Part shown: in pieces, positions 15,778 through 24,073 of the stretch
Numbering within the stretch: the first letter of the stretch is position 1
Layout: each line of letters begins with the position of its first letter
Source: Phycisphaerales bacterium
Lineage (GTDB): Bacteria; Planctomycetota; Phycisphaerae; Sedimentisphaerales; Anaerobacaceae
Reading direction: 5' to 3'
NCBI GenBank assembly: GCA_020343675.1
Contig: CP070806.1
Location: forward strand, 1 to 47,633
Length of the DNA: 47,633 nt
Notes under the pieces: generated by a model
Told to the model about the DNA's origin: nothing
Database searches by the model: none
The model's input: only the letters and a program-made list of their open reading frames with translations
Position numbers and translations under genes: made by a program

Positions 15778-17430
15778 TCAGACATCCATCGTGCACAATC
15801 CCCCCACAGGGGTAACAACTTCTGCTTTGACGGGCAGGTTATTTGGGTGGTAGTACTGTTCGGCCATGTTCTCGATGACGGCCGGGGCGTGTTCTTCCTC
15901 GACAACGACTACGATGCAGCCGCCCATCCCGGCTCCGACGAGGCCGGCGCCGACGACGCCTGGGGATGCTAGCGCGGTGTCAACCAGCGTGTCGATTTGG
16001 GGAAGGCTGACGTTGTATCCGCCGCCTTGTCGCCAGAGTCTGGCCCGGCTCACGCGTTCAGGATCGCCCGATTCAAGATCGCTGATCAACGCATCAATTC
16101 TCTCGTCCGGATAACTATTATCGACCGGCACGCGCTGCCTGCCGGCAAGTTTTGTCACGCGATCGCCGTCATGAGAGGTATTGATTAGATCCCCGAATGT
16201 CTTCATATCGCCCGCCCGAAGGCACTGTGGAACCATCTCAGCGCGCAGGCACTCGGTTATTCCGTAGAGGCACACCCGTCTGACGGGATAACCGTTTTCC
16301 GGTTCATCATGACTCCTGAACACGTGACGGACTTCCGGCTCACATTCGGGCATCGTTTTCAAGACATCCTCGCGGCTCGCGGCCATGGGCAGAGACTTGA
16401 CCATGCGAAGAATAAGAGCCTCATCGACGGCGAGTTTTTCCGGGTTCACATCGCGCAGGTGCCGGAGCCTGCCGGCATATTCGGGAAAGTTCTTGCGGAT
16501 CATCATCAGACCGAACACGTAGGCCGCGACACGGCTGTTGAACGCGTTTCGCGCTCCAGCCTGCTTCTTTGCCTCGACGAGGCAGTTGGCCAGCACGAAG
16601 CCGTAGCCGGCCGGCAGCGCGGCGCTGTCCACCGTCATCGGGAACGCGGTCAGATGCAGGATCGCATTGGGTTTACCGGAGATGATGGCTGCATGGTCGC
16701 TGAAGCCGCCGCGTGTGCCTACGTACCATTCGGCCCGGCCGCAGTGCTCAGCCAGATCGGCAGGCTCGATATGCAGGGCGTTTATTCTCAGGACAGCTTC
16801 GGTTGCGAGCATCACAACCGCCGAGGATGAACTGAGTCCCGCGGCCCGGGGGATATTCCCGTAAACCATCATGTTCATTCCCTTGATCGCCCGGGTGAAG
16901 CGGCCGTCATCGTTTGTATGAAGATGCTGGAAATACAATACGGCCGCGCGGATATAGTTCGACCAGGTCACGCTCGTGTCGTGCCTGCGCTTTTCAAACT
17001 CATCGTGGCACCAAGTGTCCCAATCGTGGATTTTCTCTCCCGCAGGCAGACAATCGCTGATGCGAAACTGTTCGTCGGGAAACTGGCTTGACTCCACGTT
17101 CTTGGCCAAGACCCGGTCATCATCGCGCGGTTCGACGACGAGCCACATGTGCTTGACCGTGATGGGGTTGACCGAGCCGCCGCGATGATCGATGTGCGTG
17201 CCCACCACATTCACCCTTCCGGCCGATCGAACCACGAGAACGCTGCGGTCCGGCCCATATCTGTCGGCAAAGGCTTCAATGGCTCGCAGACACATTTGGC
17301 TCGCTTCGTCTTTCAAATCCGGGTGGCCGCCGCAGATATGATGAAGTTTGCCGCCGAACGCACTGTCTTGGTCTCTGATCAGATGGAGCCAACTGCCAAT
17401 GGGCCACCGGCCGGGGGTCGAAACAGCCAT
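15778..17430 (-). CDS. Galactokinase-like GHMP sugar kinase
   Basis: GHMP kinases phosphorylate small sugars or alcohols with ATP. The 550-residue protein, longer than typical galactokinase (about 380-400), has the three family motifs: GRVNVVGTHIDHRGG (71-85), PRAAGLSSSSAVVM (194-207, the ATP phosphate loop), and GAGLVGAGMGGCIVVVV near the C-terminus. Asp245 in RGGFSDHAAI sits where galactokinases have the catalytic base. In motif 1 the usual GEHTDY is GTHIDH: the sugar-contacting Glu is Thr, so the substrate probably differs from galactose. An ATG with GGAGG eleven bases upstream is the start; an earlier TTG is less likely. It is divergent from a NagA-like gene, so an N-acetylated amino sugar is a reasonable guess (inference). 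Confidence 0.8.
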   Translation of the reverse strand: MAVSTPGRWPIGSWLHLIRDQDSAFGGKLHHICGGHPDLKDEASQMCLRAIEAFADRYGPDRSVLVVRSAGRVNVVGTHIDHRGGSVNPITVKHMWLVVEPRDDDRVLAKNVESSQFPDEQFRISDCLPAGEKIHDWDTWCHDEFEKRRHDTSVTWSNYIRAAVLYFQHLHTNDDGRFTRAIKGMNMMVYGNIPRAAGLSSSSAVVMLATEAVLRINALHIEPADLAEHCGRAEWYVGTRGGFSDHAAIISGKPNAILHLTAFPMTVDSAALPAGYGFVLANCLVEAKKQAGARNAFNSRVAAYVFGLMMIRKNFPEYAGRLRHLRDVNPEKLAVDEALILRMVKSLPMAASREDVLKTMPECEPEVRHVFRSHDEPENGYPVRRVCLYGITECLRAEMVPQCLRAGDMKTFGDLINTSHDGDRVTKLAGRQRVPVDNSYPDERIDALISDLESGDPERVSRARLWRQGGGYNVSLPQIDTLVDTALASPGVVGAGLVGAGMGGCIVVVVEEEHAPAVIENMAEQYYHPNNLPVKAEVVTPVGGLCTMDV

Positions 17431-17480
17431 AAGTTCTATGTCCTCCAAGATGTCTCTTGCGCCGTGTGCAGTCGGGAGGA

Positions 17481-17509
17481 ATCATAGAGATGCGCGACCG
17501 GGAACGCAA
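17481..17509 (-). promoter_or_regulatory. Promoter for the GHMP kinase gene
   Basis: On the minus strand, TTGCGT (17504-17509) and TATGAT (17481-17486) are 17 bp apart. The -10 box matches the consensus in five of six positions. It lies about 50 bp before the kinase ATG and close to the divergent nagA promoter. Confidence 0.6.
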
Positions 17510-17559
17510 GAAAAATCCGCGTCCCTCGGCTCCAGTCCGGCGGTTTGAGAATTGGTCAT

Positions 17560-17588
17560 TTGACAGGCCGGGGCGAATCCCGTATAAA
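17560..17588 (+). promoter_or_regulatory. Near-consensus promoter for nagA
   Basis: A perfect TTGACA (17560-17565), a 17-bp spacer and TATAAA (17583-17588) form the strongest promoter in the window. The expected transcript start, near 17595, rules out in-frame start codons at 17457 and 17589 and leaves the ATG at 17610 with a very short leader of about 15 bases. Confidence 0.8.
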
Positions 17589-17609
17589 ATGGTTTTTTGC
17601 GTACCGGAT

Positions 17610-18629
17610 ATGAATATGGGGCAAGAAACACAGATTCAAAAGGGCATTAGAATACCGGGACTTGTGGATTTGCAGGTCAATGGTTTCAAGGGGATACATT
17701 TTTCCGACCCCAGCTTGGCGCAGGAGGATTGTGTGCTGGCCTGCCGGGGCGTCATTGAAGCAGGGACAACAGCTTTTTTGCCGACAGTGATAACAAGTCC
17801 GTCGGAGGTTTATGAGCACAATCTTCCGATCATCGCTGCGGTTCTGCGCGAACAGGAGTTTCAGGGCCGGCTGTTGGGCATCCATGTTGAAGGTCCCTTT
17901 ATATCCGCCCGGGATGGGGCGCGCGGAGCTCACGATGCGCCGTGGATAAGAGAACCGGATGTCGGCTATCTTGAGCAGATTATCGAATGGGCTGATGGCC
18001 GTGTAAAGCTGCTCACCATCGCGGCCGAGCCCGAGGGCGCAGAAGAGTTGGCCCGGTTTGCATCGGGCCGTGGAATTACCGTCTCTTTGGGGCACCAGAT
18101 GGCGGGGGAGGCGGACCTGCACAAGTTGGTTCGGGCCGGAGCCGCCTCGCTGACGCACCTGGGAAACGGTGTGCCGGCCATGCTCGACAGACATGAGAAT
18201 CCCGTTTGGGCGGGGCTGGCAAACGATGACCTTATAGCCATGATCATTAGCGACGGGCACCATTTGCCGGCTTCCATTCTGAAAACCATCATCAGGACCA
18301 AAGGAGCCGGGCGCTGTGTGGTCGTCAGTGACGCTTCATCGCCGGCCGGTCTTGAGCCGGGAGAATATGAAGTGCTGGGGCATCGGCATGTGCTGGAAGA
18401 GGCCGGCCGGTTGTACGACCCGGCAACAGGGTATCTGGCGGGCTCTTCAGCGACGATGCTCAGATGTATGAACCACCTGGCATCCTTGAACCTGGTCGGT
18501 CCCGACGAACTTGTCGCCATGGGATTCCACAATCCGCTGGCGCTGATCGGCCTTGGCCCCGAGGATGTCGCCGGCGAGCGAGACCTCACATTCGATGCCG
18601 AACGCAACGTTTTCTACCTTGCCACATGA
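17610..18629 (+). CDS. nagA: N-acetylglucosamine-6-phosphate deacetylase-like amidohydrolase, short form
   Basis: NagA removes acetate from GlcNAc-6-phosphate (or related hexosamine phosphates) in amino-sugar catabolism. The 339-residue product has PGLVDLQVNGF (16-26; NagA enzymes have QxN here instead of HxH), the metal ligand Glu94 in HVEGPFIS, His162 in LGHQMAG, His183 in THLGNGVPAM, ISDGHHLP, and the catalytic Asp241 in VVSDASSPAG. The start is fixed by the promoter just upstream. With it, only about 15 residues precede the barrel, while typical NagA has about 50 that build a small beta domain, so this is a trimmed member. The galactokinase-like gene is divergent; no nagB or transporter is nearby. 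Confidence 0.85.
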   Translation: MNMGQETQIQKGIRIPGLVDLQVNGFKGIHFSDPSLAQEDCVLACRGVIEAGTTAFLPTVITSPSEVYEHNLPIIAAVLREQEFQGRLLGIHVEGPFISARDGARGAHDAPWIREPDVGYLEQIIEWADGRVKLLTIAAEPEGAEELARFASGRGITVSLGHQMAGEADLHKLVRAGAASLTHLGNGVPAMLDRHENPVWAGLANDDLIAMIISDGHHLPASILKTIIRTKGAGRCVVVSDASSPAGLEPGEYEVLGHRHVLEEAGRLYDPATGYLAGSSATMLRCMNHLASLNLVGPDELVAMGFHNPLALIGLGPEDVAGERDLTFDAERNVFYLAT

Positions 18630-18727
18630 AGAGACTGTGCGGCCCAAGAACGGGAAACAGCGGGTGCTAAGTTCCGCCTGCTTAATGATATGCGCACAGG
18701 TCAATGTCAATTCGCTGCCTTTTCACT

Positions 18728-18756
18728 TTACAGCAGTGCCCGGCCATGTTAGACTG
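18728..18756 (+). promoter_or_regulatory. Candidate promoter for the kor operon
   Basis: TTTACA (18728-18733) and TAGACT (18751-18756) with a 17-bp spacer, 70 bp before the ferredoxin-like subunit ATG. The -35 box matches five, the -10 box four positions of the consensus. Confidence 0.45.
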
Positions 18757-18825
18757 CGCTGTGTGCGTTGAATTGCCCTGGCGAAGCCGGGGGTGAAGCA
18801 CCAATTAGGCTGTGCGAGTATTGGA

Positions 18826-19104
18826 ATGGCTGGAAAGATTGTTATCAATTCCGAGCGATGCAAGGGTTGCGGTTTGTGCGTGGTTGTATGCCCCAGGAAG
18901 ACGATTGTCATCTCCGGAATATCCAACAAGAACGGCTATTTTCCCGCTCAAACTGACAACGGCGATTGTACGGGCTGTGCCGCTTGCGCTGTGGTCTGCC
19001 CGGAGGCGATCATCGAAGTGCTTCGCGAGGGCTCCGGCAGAGTCATCGTAGCCATCGAGCCCGGCAAAGAGAAGAAACCAACTCTCACGAAGGAAAAGGC
19101 GTGA
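18826..19104 (+). CDS. korD: 2-oxoacid:ferredoxin oxidoreductase, delta (2x[4Fe-4S]) subunit
   Basis: This small ferredoxin-like subunit carries electrons from the catalytic alpha/beta subunits to external ferredoxin. The 92-residue product has two CxxCxxCxxxCP clusters: Cys12, 15, 18 and 22 in CKGCGLCVVVCP, and Cys48, 51, 54 and 58 in CTGCAACAVVCP, enough for two 4Fe-4S centres, with a Lys-rich tail. I chose the ATG at 18826; an in-frame GTG at 18793 with a GGGG stretch before it cannot be excluded. Its stop overlaps the GTG of korA, which starts a four-gene run in the order delta, alpha, beta, gamma. Confidence 0.9.
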   Translation: MAGKIVINSERCKGCGLCVVVCPRKTIVISGISNKNGYFPAQTDNGDCTGCAACAVVCPEAIIEVLREGSGRVIVAIEPGKEKKPTLTKEKA

Positions 19105-20237
19105 GTTCCGTTGTTGATTCCACGAGAGACAGGAATATGACAGAAAGAGGGCAGAGCTCCCGGGGGGGCGACAAAAGGGTTCTGATGTGCGGCAACGAGG
19201 CCCTTGCGGAGGCGGCCATCATGGCCGGTTGCGATGCCTATTTCGGCTATCCCATTACGCCTCAGAACGAAATCAGCGCTTACATGGCCCGCAGAATGCC
19301 GGACGAGGGCCGCGTTTTTCTGCAGAGCGAAAGCGAGCTGGCCGCGATCAATATGGTTTTCGGAGCTTCTGCTACGGGACAACGGACCATGACCAGCTCA
19401 TCGAGTCCGGGCATAAGCCTGATGCAGGAAGGCATAAGCTATCTTGCGGGTGCCGAGCTGCCGGCGGTCGTGGTCAACGTCATGCGGGGCGGACCCGGTC
19501 TGGGGAACATCGCGCCGTCGCAGGGTGATTATTTCCAGGCGACCCGCGGCGGCGGACACGGCGACTATCGGACCATCGTGTTCGGTCCGTCAAGCGTGCA
19601 GGAGCTGGCCGACTGCATGCTCCTGGCGTTCGACCTGGCCGACCTGTATCGAATGCCTGTGATGGTCCTGGCCGATGGCATACTCGGTCAGATGATGGAG
19701 CCGATTGTCCTGAAAGAGAAGCCGCGCCGGGATCTGCCTGCCAAAGAGTGGGCTTTGACCGGGGCCGAAGGCCGGCCGCAGAATATTGTCCGCTCCTTGT
19801 GGCTTGGCGAAGGGGTGCTGGAAGAACTCAACTGCACGCTGCGGGACAGGTACGAGCAGATTCAGAAAAATGAAGTGATTTGCGAGCAGCACGATGTGGA
19901 TGACGCCGAGATTGTCGTGGTGGCTTACGGCGTCGCGGCGCGCATCGTCTGCGCCGCCGTGCAAAAGGCAAAGCAGGACGGAATCAAAGCCGGCTGGATT
20001 CGTCCGGTGACGCTGTGGCCGTTTCCAATAGAGCAAATCAGCAAGGCCGCAGATGAGCTACGAATCTTTCTTGTTGTTGAGATGAGCAACGGCCAAATGG
20101 TCGAAGATGTAAGACTGGCGGTCTCCGGAAAAGCGCCGGTCGTTTTCTACGGTCGGCCCGGAGGCGGCGTCCCAACCGTTGACGAAATCTTCGAGCTTAT
20201 CAAGCAACTGACGTTGAGGTCGAAAACCCCAATATGA
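19101..20237 (+). CDS. korA: 2-oxoacid:ferredoxin oxidoreductase, alpha subunit
   Basis: The alpha subunit carries the N-terminal pyrimidine-side TPP domain of KorA/VorB-type enzymes, which oxidatively decarboxylate 2-oxoglutarate or branched-chain 2-oxoacids to acyl-CoA and reduce ferredoxin. The 378-residue product shows GNEALAEAAIMAGCDAYFGYPITPQNEI (YPITP at 50-54), QSESELAAINMVFGAS, TSSSSPGISLMQEG and MRGGPGLGNIAPSQGDYFQATRGGGHGDYR. I start at a GTG that overlaps the korD stop as GTGA, with AAGGA six bases upstream; the ATG at 19137 would remove 12 residues. Whether 2-oxoglutarate or 2-oxoisovalerate is the main substrate cannot be read from sequence alone. Confidence 0.9.
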   Translation: MSSVVDSTRDRNMTERGQSSRGGDKRVLMCGNEALAEAAIMAGCDAYFGYPITPQNEISAYMARRMPDEGRVFLQSESELAAINMVFGASATGQRTMTSSSSPGISLMQEGISYLAGAELPAVVVNVMRGGPGLGNIAPSQGDYFQATRGGGHGDYRTIVFGPSSVQELADCMLLAFDLADLYRMPVMVLADGILGQMMEPIVLKEKPRRDLPAKEWALTGAEGRPQNIVRSLWLGEGVLEELNCTLRDRYEQIQKNEVICEQHDVDDAEIVVVAYGVAARIVCAAVQKAKQDGIKAGWIRPVTLWPFPIEQISKAADELRIFLVVEMSNGQMVEDVRLAVSGKAPVVFYGRPGGGVPTVDEIFELIKQLTLRSKTPI

Positions 20238-20974
20238 AAACGGTATTCGAGCGAACGCCTACTCTTAAAGACTGCCCGACACACTATTGTCCCGGATGCG
20301 GACACGGGATAGCCCATCGACTCATCGCCGAGACCATTGACGAGCTGGGCATCCGCGGCCGCACCATTGGCATAGCGCCCGTGGGATGCGCCGTGCTGGC
20401 CTACGATTATCTGGACGTTGATATGATCGAAGTGGCACATGGCAGAGCGCCGGCCGTAGCGACGGGGATGAAACGGACCAACCCCGACAAGATCATTTTC
20501 TCCTATCAGGGTGATGGCGACCTGGCAAGCATCGGAGCCGGTGAGATTCTGCACGCCGGACACAGAGGCGAGCAAATAACGGTCATCTTTATCAATAACG
20601 CCGTCTTTGGAATGACCGGCGGGCAAATGGCCCCGACGACAATGCTCGAGCAGGTCACGGCAACCACACCCAAGGGCCGAACCGCCGCCGGAGAGGGCTA
20701 TCCGCTTCAAGTCGCAGAACTCCTGGTCACGCTGCCGGGGACAATCTATGTCGAGCGCTGTGCGCTGAGCAGTGTCGCTCAGGTCCGCAATACAAAGAAA
20801 GCCATCAAACATGCCTTCGAACTGCAGCTCAGCGGCGCCCAGGGACTTTCTCTGGTCGAGGTGCTCTCTCCGTGTCCGACCTACTGGCGTCTGAGTCCGG
20901 CCAAGGCGATGGAATGGATCGAGAGTCACATGACCAAAGTGTTCCCTCTCGGGCAATTGAAGGGTGGAAGATGA
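20234..20974 (+). CDS. korB: 2-oxoacid:ferredoxin oxidoreductase, beta subunit
   Basis: The beta subunit binds the TPP diphosphate and a 4Fe-4S cluster. The 246-residue product has CPGCGHG (19-25), PVGCAV (about 49-54), the TPP motif GDGDLASIG (93-101) ending in NN at 121-122, followed by FGMTGGQMAPTT, and SPCPTYW late in the chain, a classic KorB/VorA layout. The ATG overlaps the korA stop as ATGA, and its own stop overlaps korC as ATGA. The tight coupling suggests fixed subunit ratios. Confidence 0.94.
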   Translation: MKTVFERTPTLKDCPTHYCPGCGHGIAHRLIAETIDELGIRGRTIGIAPVGCAVLAYDYLDVDMIEVAHGRAPAVATGMKRTNPDKIIFSYQGDGDLASIGAGEILHAGHRGEQITVIFINNAVFGMTGGQMAPTTMLEQVTATTPKGRTAAGEGYPLQVAELLVTLPGTIYVERCALSSVAQVRNTKKAIKHAFELQLSGAQGLSLVEVLSPCPTYWRLSPAKAMEWIESHMTKVFPLGQLKGGR

Positions 20975-21540
20975 CCGCAGAGGGTCTCTACGAGGAAATA
21001 GTCATTGCCGGCTTTGGGGGCCAGGGCATCATCCTGGCCGGCCGGCTGCTCGCCCAGACGGCGATGCTGGCCGGCAAGGAGGTCACCTACATGCCTTCTT
21101 ACGGCGCCGAGGTTCGCGGCGGCACGGCCAATTGCATGGTGGTCATCGCGGAGAAAAAGATCGCGTGCCCCGTCGTTGGCCGACCTGATTCGCTTATCGT
21201 CATGAACAAGGCGTCCTTGAATAAATTTGCCCAGCGGCTCAAGAAGGGGGGACTGCTCGTTATGAACACTTCTTTGATTGACAGTGAGCCCCAGCTTGAT
21301 GAATCGATCGAGATTGTTGCGGTGCCTGCCGATGAGCTGGCTGTCGAACTGGGCAGTCAGAAGAGCGCTAACATGGTGGCGCTGGGGGCGTACTTACAGA
21401 AGCGGGGATACCTTAGCCCGGATGCAGCGGCTCAGGCTCTTGCTGATGTGCTGGCCGAGCGCCATCATAAGACACTGCCGGTCAACATCGCAGCCTTGCA
21501 CAAAGGAGGTGAATTTGCTCAGAGGCATTGTCCGGTCTGA
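20971..21540 (+). CDS. korC: 2-oxoacid:ferredoxin oxidoreductase, gamma subunit
   Basis: The gamma domain is thought to bind CoA and to help assembly. The 189-residue product begins with the family signature [17 protein letters not shown] (12-28) and continues with [19 protein letters not shown] and [23 protein letters not shown], as in KorC/VorC. The ATG overlaps the korB stop as ATGA. It ends the kor operon; the next gene, clpX, has its own promoter. Confidence 0.93.
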   Translation: MTAEGLYEEIVIAGFGGQGIILAGRLLAQTAMLAGKEVTYMPSYGAEVRGGTANCMVVIAEKKIACPVVGRPDSLIVMNKASLNKFAQRLKKGGLLVMNTSLIDSEPQLDESIEIVAVPADELAVELGSQKSANMVALGAYLQKRGYLSPDAAAQALADVLAERHHKTLPVNIAALHKGGEFAQRHCPV

Positions 21541-21660
21541 GCGGGAAGCAGGCGGCCCCAAAATCAATTCGAGAAGGATGTGTTCTCTGCTGTCCGTGCT
21601 CGAGCTTTGCGCCATTCCCGGTTCCCGTTGATGCTCGGCGAAGCCGCTTGAACAAATGGC

Positions 21661-21689
21661 TTGATGGCGCGACACATCCGGACTATAAT
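21661..21689 (+). promoter_or_regulatory. Promoter for clpX
   Basis: TTGATG (21661-21666), 17 bp, then a perfect TATAAT (21684-21689), about 50 bp before the clpX ATG. This supports the start at 21738 and separates clpX from the kor operon. I see no heat-shock inverted repeat of the CIRCE type. Confidence 0.75.
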
Positions 21690-21737
21690 AAGCCATATCG
21701 GGCAGAATGGATTGGTTTTGACAATGGAAAGACAAAA

Positions 21738-23009
21738 ATGGCCAAGAAATCAAATACGCAGAAACAGAAGTCAATTTGTAGCTTCTGTGGTCGGTCGGCC
21801 AGCCAGGCCGACACGCTCATAGAGGGTCCGAACAGGGTCTTCATTTGTCCCGAATGCGTGGAGCTGTGTCACAATATCATCCGGCAGGACCGCAAACGCA
21901 CGGACAAGGATACGGTCAGCCTTGAGAAAATGCCCAGACCCAGAGAGATCAAGGAATATCTGGACCAATATGTGATTGGGCAGGAGCACGCCAAGAAATA
22001 CCTCTCGGTCGCCGTGCATAACCACTACAAGAGGTTGTTGCACAGCGACAGCAACGACAGCGACGTCGAAATAGACAAATCCAATGTCCTTTTGATAGGC
22101 CCGACCGGCTCCGGCAAGACGTTGCTGGCCCGGACGCTGGCCCGCAAACTGGAAGTGCCGTTTGCGATATGCGATGCAACCACCGTCACGGAAGCGGGGT
22201 ATGTCGGTGAGGACGTTGAGAATTTTCTGCTGCGATTGTTGCAGGCGGCCGACTACGATATTGAAGCCGCCCAGCGAGGCGTCGTTTATGTGGATGAAAT
22301 CGACAAGGTTGGGAAAACGTCCCAGAACGTCTCAATCACTCGGGATGTCTCAGGCGAGGGCGTTCAACAGGCCCTGCTGAAAATGCTCGAAGGGACCCTG
22401 GCCAACATCCCGCCCCAGGGAGGCAGGAAGCATCCGGAACAATCCTATATACAGATCGATACGGCGCAGATCCTTTTCATATGCGGCGGTACGTTTGTGG
22501 GCCTGGAGAATATCATCAAGAAACGGCTCGGCAAGAAAATGATTGGCTTTAATTCGGAATTATCGGGAAAGACCGACCAACGAACCGAGTACGGGGACAT
22601 TTTGCAGCAGGTTGTGCCGGAGGATATCATCGAATATGGGATGATTCCTGAAATGGTGGGGCGGCTTCCCGTCATCACGACACTCTCGGCTCTCGACGAA
22701 CCGGCGCTCATCGACATCCTGACCAAGCCCAGGAATGCGTTGTGCAAACAGTACCAGCGTTTTTTCGAGATGGAAAACGCCGAGCTTGAGTTCACAGACG
22801 ATGCGCTGCACGCATTGGCGCAGAAAGCCCTTAAGCGGGATACCGGGGCGCGGGCGCTGCGTGCGATCACCGAGGAGCTGATGGTCGATATGATGTATCA
22901 GTTGCCTGAAGAGCCCAAGCCCGGGCGGTATGTCATCACGCGCGACATCGTTGAACGCAGGGCCGAGCTGCTGACAGCCAAGCAGAAGGTCAAAAAAGAG
23001 TCAGCGTAG
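21738..23009 (+). CDS. clpX: ATP-dependent Clp protease ATP-binding subunit ClpX
   Basis: ClpX is a hexameric AAA+ unfoldase that feeds proteins to ClpP. The 423-residue product is full length. The N-terminal zinc domain has Cys14, Cys17, Cys37 and Cys40. Walker A GPTGSGKT is at 121-128, the substrate pore loop GYVGED at 154-159, Walker B VVYVDEID at 182-189, and the ClpP-docking IGF loop occurs in [16 protein letters not shown] seven bases upstream fixes the start at this ATG although the frame is open further back. clpP and tig, its usual neighbours, are absent, so the protease partner must be encoded elsewhere. Confidence 0.97.
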   Translation: MAKKSNTQKQKSICSFCGRSASQADTLIEGPNRVFICPECVELCHNIIRQDRKRTDKDTVSLEKMPRPREIKEYLDQYVIGQEHAKKYLSVAVHNHYKRLLHSDSNDSDVEIDKSNVLLIGPTGSGKTLLARTLARKLEVPFAICDATTVTEAGYVGEDVENFLLRLLQAADYDIEAAQRGVVYVDEIDKVGKTSQNVSITRDVSGEGVQQALLKMLEGTLANIPPQGGRKHPEQSYIQIDTAQILFICGGTFVGLENIIKKRLGKKMIGFNSELSGKTDQRTEYGDILQQVVPEDIIEYGMIPEMVGRLPVITTLSALDEPALIDILTKPRNALCKQYQRFFEMENAELEFTDDALHALAQKALKRDTGARALRAITEELMVDMMYQLPEEPKPGRYVITRDIVERRAELLTAKQKVKKESA

Positions 23010-23044
23010 AGCAACAGTCCGCTCGAAACGGTGGGATCAGTCAT

Positions 23045-23998
23045 GTGAGCAAGGTTCGAGCACGCAGAAACCGGACGATGACGCTGAGCGGAGCGGAAAC
23101 CGACCACTACGGCAAGACCCTGACTCGTATCACCGGGGCCGTTAAAAGTGACGCTGTCGGCAACAAGATTGTGAACCAGGATGTGACTGAAGTCCTTGGC
23201 TTGCTGCCCCACGGTTTCGTTGACCTGCTGATACTGGACCCGCCATACAACCTTAACAAGACCTTTACCTCGACCACGTTCAAGAAGAAGAGTATTGGGA
23301 AATACGCCGAATGGTTTGAGATGGTATTGGTTGGCTTACTTCCCACGCTCAGGAGGACCGCTTCGGTGTATGTATGCTCCGAATGGTATTCGTCCACAGC
23401 GATTCACCTTGTTCTGGACAAGTTCCTGAAAGTCAGAAATCGCATTACCTGGGAGCGGGAAAAGGGCAGGGGGGCGAAGAAAAACTGGAAAAACACCTCG
23501 GAAGATATATGGTTTGCGACGGTTTCCGACGACTACGTGTTCAATGTGGAAGACGTGAAACTAAAGCGCAGAGTCCTCGCGCCTTACACGGACGGACACG
23601 GTGCGCCGAAAGACTGGGAAAACACAGCCGGCGGCCGATACAGGCTCACACATCCATCGAATCTATGGAACGACATCACCGTTCCATTCTGGTCGATGCC
23701 GGAGAATACGGAGCATCCGACGCAGAAGCCGGAGAAACTGTTTGCCAAACTCATTCTGGCAAGCACGAACAAGAACGACTTTGTGTTTGACCCGTTCATG
23801 GGCGTGGGCGGCAGCATCGTGGCGGCCAAGAAGCTGAACCGAAGGTTCTTGGGTGTGGAGATTCACGACCAATACTGTCTGCTTGCTGCAAAACGCCTGC
23901 ACTTGGCTGAATTCGATAAGGCGATTCAGGGGTACCGGGATGGTATGTTCTGGGAGAGGAACACCTTCAAGGTACAAGAAGTCAAGATCAGAGAATAG
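23045..23998 (+). CDS. Orphan DNA methyltransferase, beta-class (N6-adenine or N4-cytosine)
   Basis: Beta-class MTases carry the catalytic motif IV before the SAM motif I. The 317-residue product has LILDPPYN (DPPYN at 65-69) as motif IV, a central region with NRITWEREKGRGAKKNWKN, then HPTQKPEKL and DPFMGVGGSIVAAKKLNRRFLGVEI as motifs X/I. DPPY can serve N6-adenine or N4-cytosine enzymes. The start is a GTG; an ATG at 23078 is an alternative. No restriction endonuclease, specificity subunit or mismatch-nicking gene is adjacent, so it may be a solitary, possibly regulatory, methyltransferase or a gained gene. It sits between the core genes clpX and ispE. Confidence 0.88.
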   Translation: MSKVRARRNRTMTLSGAETDHYGKTLTRITGAVKSDAVGNKIVNQDVTEVLGLLPHGFVDLLILDPPYNLNKTFTSTTFKKKSIGKYAEWFEMVLVGLLPTLRRTASVYVCSEWYSSTAIHLVLDKFLKVRNRITWEREKGRGAKKNWKNTSEDIWFATVSDDYVFNVEDVKLKRRVLAPYTDGHGAPKDWENTAGGRYRLTHPSNLWNDITVPFWSMPENTEHPTQKPEKLFAKLILASTNKNDFVFDPFMGVGGSIVAAKKLNRRFLGVEIHDQYCLLAAKRLHLAEFDKAIQGYRDGMFWERNTFKVQEVKIRE

Positions 23999-24073
23999 AA
24001 GGACAGTTATCGCGCGAAGAGCGCCCGAGTAGTGATCTGGTCTGAATCAAGATTTGCACGGTATGGTGCGAAT

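Noticed and set aside
17457..17609. Longer N-terminus for nagA (starts at 17457 or 17589)
   Set aside because: The near-consensus promoter at 17560-17588 overlaps this stretch, so it would not be transcribed as coding sequence from that promoter, and the extra residues are charged and unlike NagA.
18966..19100. N-terminal extension of korA overlapping korD
   Set aside because: Out-of-frame reading of the korD ferredoxin; a GTG with a good ribosome site at 19101 explains the real start.
21528..21737. 70-residue N-terminal extension of clpX
   Set aside because: The clpX promoter lies inside it and ClpX proteins begin just before the zinc domain.
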